From Candidatus Rokuibacteriota bacterium (lineage in GTDB: Bacteria > Methylomirabilota > Methylomirabilia > Rokubacteriales > CSP1-6): a stretch of DNA of 12,543 nucleotides. The notes below the pieces were generated by a model. That model did no database searches. It was not told the DNA's origin and saw nothing but the letters and a program-made list of their open reading frames with translations. The DNA lies in NCBI GenBank assembly GCA_003221435.1, contig QHRS01000110.1, forward strand, positions 1 through 12,543, written 5' to 3'. This document shows positions 1 through 7,016 of this stretch, one piece after another. A program made the position numbers and the translations under genes. Position 1 is the stretch's first letter. Every line of letters starts with the position of its first letter.

Positions 1-1817
1 ACTCGACCGCCATCACTACCGCAGATATCTCGGCATTGGGGATCACGGGCAGCATCACGGCGAGCAACAAGACCTACGACGCGAGCACGGCTGCGACCAT
101 CGCCACCCGGAGCCTGAGTGGCGTGCTGGGGACAGATGCCGTGAGCTACGCCGGCGGCACCGCGACGTTCGGCAACAAGAACGTGGGCACCGGCAAGACG
201 GTGACGGGGACGGGACTGAGCCTGTCGGGCGCCGACGCCGGTAGTTACACCGTCAACTCGACCGCCACCACCACCGCCAACATCACGGCGCTGGGGATCA
301 CGGGCAGCATCACGGCGAACGGCAAAACCTACGACGCGAATACGGCCGCGACCATCGCGACGCGGAGCCTGAGCGGCGTGATCGCTCCTGACGTGGTGAG
401 CTACGTCGGCGGGACGGCGAGCTTCAACAACAAGAACGTCGGCACTGGCAAGACGGTGACCGCGACCAGCCTGAGCCTGTCGGGCGCCGACGCCGGCAAC
501 TACACCGTGAACTCGACCGCCACGACCACGGCGGACATCACGGCGCTGGGGATCACGGGTAGCATCACGGCGAACAGCAAGACCTACGACGCGAATACGG
601 CCGCGACCATCGCCACCCGGAGCCTGACCGGCGTGCTGGGGACGGATGCCGTGAGCTACACCGGCGGCACCGCGACGTTCGGCGACAAGAACGTCGGCAC
701 CGGCAAGACGGTCACCGGAACCGGCCTGAGCCTGTCGGGCGCAGACGCCGGCAACTACACCGTGAACTCCACCGCCACGACCACGGCGGACATCGCGGCG
801 CAAGGGATCACCGGCAGCATCACGGCGAACAGCAAGACTTATGACGCGACCACGGCCGCGACCATCGCCACCCGGAGCCTGACCGGCGTGCTGGGGACGG
901 ATGCCGTGAGCTACACGGGCGGCACCGCCACCTTCGGTGACAAGAACGTGGGCACCAGCAAGTCGGTGGCGGCGACCGGCCTGAGCCTGTCGGGCGCCGA
1001 CGCCGGCAACTACACCGTGAACTCGACGGCTACCACGACGGCGGACATCACGGTGCTCGGGATCGCCGGCAGCATCACGGCGAACAGCAAGACCTACGAC
1101 GCGAGCACGGTCGCGACTATCGCTACCCGGAGCCTGACCGGCGTGCTGGGGACGGATGCGGTGAGCTACACGGGCGGCACCGCCACCTTCGGCAACAAGA
1201 ACGTCGGCACCGGCAAGACGGTGACAGGGACCGGCCTGGGCCTGTCGGGCGCCGACGCCGGCAACTACACGGTCAACACGACCGCCACCACCACCGCCAA
1301 CATCATCGCACTAGGGATCACCGGCAGCATCACGGCGGGCAACAAGGTATATGACGGCTCGGCGGCGGCCACGATCCTCACCCGCGCGCTCGCCGGCGTG
1401 CTGGGGACGGATGTCGTGAGCTACGTCGGCGGCGTGGCGAGCTTCGGCAACAAGAACGTCGGCACCGGCAAGACGGTGACGGGGACGGGGCTGAGCCTGT
1501 CGGGCGCCGACGCCGGCAACTACACCGTCAATAGCACCGCCACAACCTTGGCTGACATCACGCTCCGCAGCCTGACGGTGTCGGCAACCGGCGTCAACAA
1601 AGTCTACGACGGCGTCACGGCTGCAACAGTCACCTTGTCCGACAATCGCGTTTCCGGAGATGTGTTCACCGATAGCTACAGCGGTGCCGCATTTGCCGAC
1701 GCAAATGTCGGAGTTGGGAAACCTGTGAGTGTCAGCGGGATCTCGATCGCGGGGACCGACGCGCCCAACTACAGCGCGAACACGACCGCCAGCACGACCG
1801 CGAATATCGCCATCGCC
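1..1817 (+). repeat. In-frame tandem array of 255-bp YDG-domain units
   Basis: Units begin with a GGG-ATC codon pair at 39, 294, 549, 804, 1059 and 1314, exactly 255 bp (85 codons) apart. A truncated unit precedes them at 1-38 and a diverged copy follows at 1569 to about 1817. Each unit carries K(T/V)YD near its start, a central SY-x-GG segment, KNVGT, LSGADAG-x-YTVN and a TATT-x-A-(D/N)-I tail. The first five full units are close to each other. Unit 6 is intermediate (NKVYDGSAAAT, TRALAG) and unit 7 is strongly diverged. The array runs off the left edge, so the total copy number cannot be known here. Confidence 0.93.
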
Positions 1818-3383
1818 GGCACCACGGCCCTGGCGACCGCGACCGCAGGCTCCCCACAGTACAGCGACATGGCCACGTTCACGGCGACGCTCACGCCGGC
1901 CAGCCTGGGGAGCTCGGGCCCCACGGCGACGTCGGTCACGTTCTTCGTGGGCACTCAGAACATGGGTACCGTATCCCTCGTCGCCGGCGGAGGCACACTC
2001 ACGGCGACGCTCACCACGCCACTCCTCGAGCCCGTTCCCTTCGGCGCGTCTCCGACTCTCCAGATGGCTCCCGGCTCCCACGCCGTCAGCGCCGTGTTCG
2101 GTGGAATCAATCCGAACTTCTCGGTCACCAATCCCTCGACCTCGCTGACGATCAGTCCGGAGGATGCCCGCGCCACCTACACGGGCGCGCTCTTCGCTTC
2201 GACCTCGTCTGCGTCCAGCGGCGCTGCAACGGTGACGTTGAGCGCGACGATCCAGGACATTACGGCGGTGACCGGTGATCCGGCCTACGATGCCAACTCC
2301 GGCGATATTCGCAACGCCAAAGTAACCTTCATCAATCGCGACAACAGCTCGGTCATCGCTTCCAACCTCCCTGTCGGTCTGGTGAGCGCTTCGGATACGA
2401 AGACCGGGACGGCGACGTTCAACTGGAACGTCGACATCGGGACAGCAAGCTCACAGAGCTACACCATCGGTGTCATCGTCAACAACTACTACACCCGCAA
2501 CGTATCCGACGAAGACGCAGTGATCACAGTCTCCAAGCCGCTCAGCGATTTCATCACCGGCGGTGGCTATCTGCTGCTCACGAGCTCGGCCGGGCTCTAC
2601 GCGGGTGGAGCCGGCACAAGGAACAACTTCGGCTTCAATGTCAAGTACAACAAGAGCAACACGAATCTGCAGGGTAACATCAACACGATCGTGCGCAACA
2701 GCGGACGGGTGTATCAGATCAAGGGCAACTCGATGACCTCGCTTTCAGTCAATGCCACTTCTACCTCGACTGGGACGGCGGTGTTCAACGGCAAGGCCAG
2801 CATCCAGGACATCACGGATCCGCTGAGCCCGATCGGCATCGACGGCAACGCCACGCTGCAGGTGACGATGACCGACGCCGGCGAGCCTGGAACGGACGAC
2901 AAGATCGGCATCACGGTTTGGAACAAGGCCGGCGGGATGTGGTTCTCGAGCAAGTGGGACGGCACCAAGACGGTCGAGCAGTTGCTGGCTGGCGGAAACC
3001 TCCAGGTCAGATCGTCGTCGGTCGCGTCGAAGGGTGTAACCACGGCTTCCGGCGCGCCGATCGCCGAGAGCGCGGAGCCGATACCCACCGAGTATGCGAT
3101 GTTCCAGAACTTCCCGAACCCGTTCCGGGTTAGCACCCAGTTCAGGTTCGACTTGCCCGAAAGAAGCCGGGTGAGGATCGGCGTCTACGATATCCTGGGG
3201 CGTGAGATCGCGAGCCTCGCCGACGGGGAGATGGACGCGGGACGGTATCAGCGGTCCTGGCAAGGAGTCGATCGGGCAGGCCGGTCGCTCACGGCGGGGG
3301 TCTACTTCCTCCGGATGCAGGCGATCGCGCCCGACGGGGCGAAGAAGTTGGTCGCGACTCGAAAGGTGCTGCTGGCGGAGTAG
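1..3383 (+). CDS. YDG-repeat surface protein with C-terminal sorting domain (5' partial)
   Basis: Large secreted or cell-surface protein whose start lies before the window. The frame is open from base 3, and its first codons (STAITTADISALG) already match the end of a repeat unit, so the TTG at 36 is not a real start. Visible order: a tail of one YDG unit; six 85-residue YDG-type units (39-1568); a divergent seventh unit (1569 to about 1817, still with NKVYDG and NVGVGKPVSVSG); an Ig-like domain (about 1818-2157); a beta-rich segment (2158-2540); a post-COAP-1-like domain opening with DFITGGGY at 2547; and a C-terminal FlgD-like/type A sorting domain from about 3075 (QNFPNPF, VYDILGREIASL, AGVYFLRM). 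No cysteine is seen. The sorting domain suggests T9SS-like export and surface attachment; YDG and Ig-like domains are common in adhesins. The ligand is unknown. Domain names come from memory of the families. The gene converges on the prolyl oligopeptidase, with 131 bp between stops. Confidence 0.85.
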   Translation, partial: STAITTADISALGITGSITASNKTYDASTAATIATRSLSGVLGTDAVSYAGGTATFGNKNVGTGKTVTGTGLSLSGADAGSYTVNSTATTTANITALGITGSITANGKTYDANTAATIATRSLSGVIAPDVVSYVGGTASFNNKNVGTGKTVTATSLSLSGADAGNYTVNSTATTTADITALGITGSITANSKTYDANTAATIATRSLTGVLGTDAVSYTGGTATFGDKNVGTGKTVTGTGLSLSGADAGNYTVNSTATTTADIAAQGITGSITANSKTYDATTAATIATRSLTGVLGTDAVSYTGGTATFGDKNVGTSKSVAATGLSLSGADAGNYTVNSTATTTADITVLGIAGSITANSKTYDASTVATIATRSLTGVLGTDAVSYTGGTATFGNKNVGTGKTVTGTGLGLSGADAGNYTVNTTATTTANIIALGITGSITAGNKVYDGSAAATILTRALAGVLGTDVVSYVGGVASFGNKNVGTGKTVTGTGLSLSGADAGNYTVNSTATTLADITLRSLTVSATGVNKVYDGVTAATVTLSDNRVSGDVFTDSYSGAAFADANVGVGKPVSVSGISIAGTDAPNYSANTTASTTANIAIAGTTALATATAGSPQYSDMATFTATLTPASLGSSGPTATSVTFFVGTQNMGTVSLVAGGGTLTATLTTPLLEPVPFGASPTLQMAPGSHAVSAVFGGINPNFSVTNPSTSLTISPEDARATYTGALFASTSSASSGAATVTLSATIQDITAVTGDPAYDANSGDIRNAKVTFINRDNSSVIASNLPVGLVSASDTKTGTATFNWNVDIGTASSQSYTIGVIVNNYYTRNVSDEDAVITVSKPLSDFITGGGYLLLTSSAGLYAGGAGTRNNFGFNVKYNKSNTNLQGNINTIVRNSGRVYQIKGNSMTSLSVNATSTSTGTAVFNGKASIQDITDPLSPIGIDGNATLQVTMTDAGEPGTDDKIGITVWNKAGGMWFSSKWDGTKTVEQLLAGGNLQVRSSSVASKGVTTASGAPIAESAEPIPTEYAMFQNFPNPFRVSTQFRFDLPERSRVRIGVYDILGREIASLADGEMDAGRYQRSWQGVDRAGRSLTAGVYFLRMQAIAPDGAKKLVATRKVLLAE

Positions 3384-3418
3384 GGCGGCCAGCACGGAAT
3401 CCGGCTTGACGGCGAGGT

Positions 3419-3442
3419 GCTCCGCCGCGCGATCGGCGGAGC
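3419..3442. terminator. Hairpin between convergent genes (possible bidirectional terminator)
   Basis: A perfect 8-bp stem (GCTCCGCC, 3419-3426, pairing with GGCGGAGC, 3435-3442) with an 8-base loop sits between the stop of the YDG protein (3383) and the stop of the convergent prolyl oligopeptidase (3515). The position suits a shared terminator. There is only a weak T-rich stretch after it on the + strand (CCTTCGGTTTCTC), so it would be an atypical intrinsic terminator. Confidence 0.4.
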
Positions 3443-3514
3443 GCCCCCCTTCGGTTTCTCGCAGCTGTGCCGGGCCCACGAGGTCCGAGAGCCGGAAATC
3501 CGCGAAGGGACTGG

Positions 3515-5710
3515 CTAAGGTCCCGCGCTCACCTCGGGCCGCTGCTTCAATGCGGGCTTGCGCGTCGGCGGCTCGTGATAGCGCACCCCGAGCTGGCTGA
3601 ACAGGAACGAATAGATGTCCGCCGACAGCGCATTGCGCGCCGACAGTGGGCTGCCGACGCCGTGGCCGGTCTTGGCGTCGGTGCGCAGCAGAATCGGGTT
3701 CCCCGAAGCGCTCGCGGCCTGCAGTCGTGCCGTCATCTTGCGCGAGTTCATGGGATCGACGCGCGGATCGTTGCCGCCCGTGGTGAACAGCACCGCCGGA
3801 TAGCGCGCGCCGCCCGTCACGTGGTGGTAGGGCGAGTAGGCATAGAGCGCGTTGAACTGCGCCCGGTCCTTGACCGTGCCGAACTCCGTCACGTTGAACA
3901 ATCCGTTCGGCGAGAGCTCGACGCGCAGCATGTCGTAGATCCCGACGCTCGACACGATCGCGCGGAACTGCTCGGGATGCTGCGTGATCATCGCGCCCAT
4001 CAGGAGCCCGCCGTTGCTGCCCCCCTGGCACGCGAGCGTGCGCGGCGAGGCATAGCGATGATCGACGAGGTATTGCGCGCAGGCCGCGAAGTCGTCGAAC
4101 ACGTTCTGCTTGTGCGTGAGGTTGCCCGCCAGATGCCAGGCGTCCCCGAACTCGCCGCCGCCGCGCGTGTGCGCGATCGCGAGGATCCCGCCCTGGTCGA
4201 ACCACACTCGCCGGGTCGGATTGAAGCCGGGGCGCTGGCTGATGCCGTAGCCGCCGTAACCGGTCAGCACTGTGGGCGTCCTGCCGTCGAGCTTCGCGCG
4301 CTTCGGGACGAGGATCGTGAGCGGGATCTTGGTGCCGTCCTTGGAGACCACGGTCGCGTTCTTGACTTCGATGTCGTCGAACCGCGCCGGCGAGTGGGTG
4401 ACGAGCTTGGTGGAGGTGAACGTGGCGGGGCTCGGTCGATAGACCATCCAGCGTCCGGGATCGGTGTAGCTCGTGATCTGCACCGCAACGTCTCGCTGCG
4501 CCCCCGTCACGATCGCTCCCACCGTGGTGGAGCTCGGCACCGGGACCGTGCCGAGCGGCTTGCCATCGGCGTCGAACAGCCGCACGCGTGACGGACCGCC
4601 GATGATCTCCTCGACGTAGAGCTTGTCCTTCGAGGGCGTGAACCACTCGATCGCCCCGTCGCCCGGAGGGATGATCACGGTGGCCCGGGCCAGGCTCGGC
4701 TCCTGGAGTGACACCTTCAGCACCTTCCCGCTCGGCGCATCTTTCCGCGACAAGAGATAGAGCACCCCTGGGCCGAACCGCGCATACACGATCCGATCCT
4801 CGAAGCTCGACAGCCTGCGGAATCCGCCGCCGGCTGCGGCCCGATCCGCCGGAGCGAGGTACATGGCGTGATCGCCGCCGTCGCCGTTCAGGACGTCGGC
4901 CAGCAGCCACTTGCCGTCGTCCGAGCTCACGAGCCGGATCTCGGCGATCTTGGGGAACTCGCGGCCCACGACGTAGATGTCGCTCGTCGCCGGTGTGCCG
5001 AGGCGATGGAAGTAGACCTGCTGGTAGAACGGCAGATCCTTCGCGGGCCGCTCTCCGGGCGCCGGGTAGCGCGTGCGCCAGAATCCGGTGCCATCCGCGT
5101 TCCATGCCAGGCTGCCGCCCGCGGTGCCGCCGTTCACCGCCGGCACCTCGTCGGCCAGGCGCTTCCCGGTGCGTGCGTCGTAGACATACACCGTGCCCGA
5201 TTCGGTTCCGCCCTTCGACAGCGACACCGCCACCCTGGAGCCGTCGTGGGAGGGCTCGAAGAAGTCGATCGTGGTGGAGCCACTCGGATCGAGCACGTTG
5301 GGATCGAGGATGACGTGCTCGGTGCGCAGATCGTCGAGCGATCGCAAGCGCACCAGCAGCGGCTGCTGCTTGGGCGGCTGATTCTTGATGCCGAACCAGG
5401 TGCCGCGCGCGAACTTGAGCTCCTGCCACGAGGGCGAGGGGCTCTTGGTCAGCGCCTCGACGCGGCGCAGCACCGCACGATGCATGGGGAGGCTATCGAG
5501 AAACGCACGGGTCACGGCATTCTCGGAGTCGCTCCACGCGTGCACCGCGGGGGCATCCCAGTTCTCGAGCCAGCGGTAGTCGTCGTGCACCGTGACGCCC
5601 CAGTAGCGATCCTCGACGGAGTGCTTGGGCGCAGTGGGCAGCCGAGAGCGGGCGGCGGCAGCGAGTGGAACGCAGAGGCCTGCGAGCAGGATCAGAATGT
5701 GGCGACGCAC
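3515..5710 (-). CDS. Secreted prolyl oligopeptidase (peptidase family S9A)
   Basis: Serine peptidase that cuts proline-containing short peptides, probably in the periplasm or outside the cell. The GTG start at 5710 is chosen because it opens a signal peptide (VRRHILILLAGL...PLAAAA, residues 1 to about 21) and has an AGGGAG ribosome binding site 7 bases upstream; the 87 extra in-frame codons further upstream look non-coding. The 731-residue product is close to the roughly 710 of cytosolic prolyl oligopeptidases plus a signal peptide. The N-terminal part has the S9 opening (DRYWGVTVHDDYRWLEN) followed by the beta-propeller. The C-terminal alpha/beta-hydrolase domain has the loop GYGGYG, the nucleophile Ser565 in GGSNGG, probable Asp648 in GGNDPRVDP, and His683 in KTGHGVGSP, so the triad is complete. 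The gene is monocistronic as far as can be seen: convergent with the YDG protein and divergent from the methyltransferase. A role in peptide scavenging is inferred. Confidence 0.93.
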   Translation of the reverse strand: MRRHILILLAGLCVPLAAAARSRLPTAPKHSVEDRYWGVTVHDDYRWLENWDAPAVHAWSDSENAVTRAFLDSLPMHRAVLRRVEALTKSPSPSWQELKFARGTWFGIKNQPPKQQPLLVRLRSLDDLRTEHVILDPNVLDPSGSTTIDFFEPSHDGSRVAVSLSKGGTESGTVYVYDARTGKRLADEVPAVNGGTAGGSLAWNADGTGFWRTRYPAPGERPAKDLPFYQQVYFHRLGTPATSDIYVVGREFPKIAEIRLVSSDDGKWLLADVLNGDGGDHAMYLAPADRAAAGGGFRRLSSFEDRIVYARFGPGVLYLLSRKDAPSGKVLKVSLQEPSLARATVIIPPGDGAIEWFTPSKDKLYVEEIIGGPSRVRLFDADGKPLGTVPVPSSTTVGAIVTGAQRDVAVQITSYTDPGRWMVYRPSPATFTSTKLVTHSPARFDDIEVKNATVVSKDGTKIPLTILVPKRAKLDGRTPTVLTGYGGYGISQRPGFNPTRRVWFDQGGILAIAHTRGGGEFGDAWHLAGNLTHKQNVFDDFAACAQYLVDHRYASPRTLACQGGSNGGLLMGAMITQHPEQFRAIVSSVGIYDMLRVELSPNGLFNVTEFGTVKDRAQFNALYAYSPYHHVTGGARYPAVLFTTGGNDPRVDPMNSRKMTARLQAASASGNPILLRTDAKTGHGVGSPLSARNALSADIYSFLFSQLGVRYHEPPTRKPALKQRPEVSAGP

Positions 5711-5717
5711 GGGTAAG

Positions 5718-5723
5718 CTCCCT
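5718..5723 (-). promoter_or_regulatory. Shine-Dalgarno of the prolyl oligopeptidase
   Basis: AGGGAG on the minus strand, 7 bases before the GTG at 5710. It decides the start: it falls just ahead of the signal peptide and rules out the longer in-frame extension up to 5971. Confidence 0.7.
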
Positions 5724-5994
5724 GTGGCGGGTCGAACGTGAAGGCGGTCGAGAATCCGATGGTTCAGTCCGTAACGATGGTCCTGGCCGTTAGCGCTCGA
5801 CCCTCGGCACGGAGGCGTCTGGAGTATAAGCCAGGAGCAATCCGATGGCCCCTGGCATCCTCCGGCGCTCGGGGGTCGCGCGCTCGTCATGGCGCCCTGG
5901 GTTCCGGCTGCGCTACGTTGCTCCGCGACGATGGGTGTGATGAGCGCTCGGCCGCATGCTCGGCCCGTCATTGGACACGCTCCCCGAGGAGACC

Positions 5995-6810
5995 ATGACA
6001 GATCTCAACCCGCAGGCCAGGCAGATGGCCGACGAATCGATGGTGCGCAACCTGGCCGCGCAGGCGCGCGCCATCTGGCCACAGGAGGTCGAGCTGATCC
6101 GCCGCTACGCCCTGCCCCCCGCGATCCGGATCCTCGATGCCGGCTGTGGCACTGGCGAAGCGGCCTCGCGACTGGCCGAGCTGTTCCCGCGCAGCCAGGT
6201 GCTCGGGGTGGACATCATCGACCCTCACCTGGAGCTGGCCCGGGCACGGTATGCGCGGTTGGCTCCGCGACTCTCGTTCAAGCACCAGAGTATCTACGAG
6301 CTGGAGGCGCCGGACGGCACGTTCGATCTCACGGTGTGCCGCCACGTCATGCACTCGATCCCCTATCCGGACCGCGTGCTCGGAGAGCTCGTCCGCGTGA
6401 CCCGGCGCGGCGGTCGCCTGCACCTGATCCCCGAGGATTACGGGATGCTGCATTTCCAGCGTGGGGCGCTCGACCCGCGCGACTTCTGGCACGAGGCTCC
6501 GCCGAGATTCGGCGAGGCGACGGGGACGGATCTATTCATCGGGCGCAACGTGTACGGCATCCTGGCGGGGCTCGGTCTGGCAGACATCAGCGTCGACTAC
6601 GTCGTGGTCGACACCTTGCGGGTGCCGCGGGAGACTTTCGCGGCGATCCTCCAGGCGTGGCGCGACGGATACGTGGAATCGATCGGCCAGCTCACCCGCT
6701 TCACTTCGCAACAGGCGGAGGCGTACTTCGACCAGATGATCGCGAACATCCGCGATCCCCGAGGCTATGCCGTGTGGATGGTGCCGGTCGTGAGCGCGCG
6801 TTTGCCGTAG
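5995..6810 (+). CDS. Class I SAM-dependent methyltransferase
   Basis: A 271-residue cytosolic methyltransferase. The SAM-binding motif I is ILDAGCGTGE (residues 46-55). Strand beta2 ends in the acidic GVDI (Asp73), which in this fold binds the ribose hydroxyls. The motif IV region is FDLTVCRHVMHSIPYPDRVL (110-129), followed by the post-motif segment RVTRRGGRLHLIPEDYG. This is the Methyltransf_11/25 type of UbiE-like fold. The C-terminal part (about 155-271) likely forms the substrate cap, and no acceptor can be assigned. ATG at 5995 is preferred for GAGGAG at 5986-5991, a short spacer of 3 bases; an ATG at 5956 in the same frame would add 13 residues but lacks a visible ribosome binding site. 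It is divergent from the peptidase (284-bp gap) and 206 bp upstream of the kelch gene, with a hairpin in between, so it is probably a separate transcription unit. Confidence 0.88.
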   Translation: MTDLNPQARQMADESMVRNLAAQARAIWPQEVELIRRYALPPAIRILDAGCGTGEAASRLAELFPRSQVLGVDIIDPHLELARARYARLAPRLSFKHQSIYELEAPDGTFDLTVCRHVMHSIPYPDRVLGELVRVTRRGGRLHLIPEDYGMLHFQRGALDPRDFWHEAPPRFGEATGTDLFIGRNVYGILAGLGLADISVDYVVVDTLRVPRETFAAILQAWRDGYVESIGQLTRFTSQQAEAYFDQMIANIRDPRGYAVWMVPVVSARLP

Positions 6811-6831
6811 CACTGCCGCGCGGCTGGCTTG

Positions 6832-6857
6832 GGCCTCCCGAAATTTCGATGGAGGCC
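6832..6857. terminator. Hairpin 21 bp after the methyltransferase stop
   Basis: A perfect 7-bp stem, GGCCTCC (6832-6838) with GGAGGCC (6851-6857), encloses a 12-base loop that itself contains the palindrome CGAAATTTCG (6839-6848). Its position just after the stop at 6810 fits a transcription terminator or RNA 3'-end element. There is no T-tract after it, so an operator-like role of the inner palindrome ahead of the kelch gene is an alternative. Confidence 0.35.
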
Positions 6858-7003
6858 ACCCCGTACCCTGCCGATCCCCTCCCAGGCTCGGGCGAGACCG
6901 CGAATTCCACGTTGCTCCCACCATTCCGCTCGAGACAAGGTCCACTAGAGGCGTCGATCCAGAACGAGGGCCCTCGCCACAGGCGTTTTCCGAGCACTTC
7001 TGT

Positions 7004-7010
7004 AAGGAGG
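7004..7010 (+). promoter_or_regulatory. Strong Shine-Dalgarno of the kelch protein gene
   Basis: AAGGAGG with a 6-base spacer to the ATG at 7017. It is near-perfectly complementary to the 16S 3' end, and it fixes the start although the same frame stays open back to 5889 across the methyltransferase gene. Confidence 0.85.
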
Positions 7011-7016
7011 AAGGTC

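Noticed and set aside
1..1568. Regular repeats considered as a CRISPR or other non-coding array.
   Set aside because: The repeats are 255 bp, contiguous without spacers and keep one reading frame with protein-level conservation, so they are coding domain repeats.
1311..2081. 256-codon minus-strand frame opposite the repeat array.
   Set aside because: It is a mirror of the coding repeats in a GC-rich sequence, with no domain, ribosome binding site or plausible composition.
2745..5429. An 894-codon open frame on the minus strand, overlapping both the YDG gene and the peptidase gene.
   Set aside because: It is out of frame with the peptidase, has Arg/Ala/His-rich composition without any domain, and the peptidase frame in the same place has a full catalytic triad. 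It is a GC-rich codon shadow.
5823..5828. TATACT on the minus strand upstream of the peptidase as a -10 promoter element.
   Set aside because: No -35 partner at 16-18 bases could be found, and a single hexamer is not enough evidence.
5711..5971. 87-codon N-terminal extension of the prolyl oligopeptidase.
   Set aside because: The added sequence has no family character, and it would bury the signal peptide. AGGGAG sits correctly for the GTG at 5710.
5889..7016. In-frame extension of the kelch gene back to 5889, which would make a 1230-residue protein.
   Set aside because: The extension overlaps the methyltransferase in another frame and is low-complexity Arg/Ala-rich. The signal peptide and the strong AAGGAGG site place the start at 7017.
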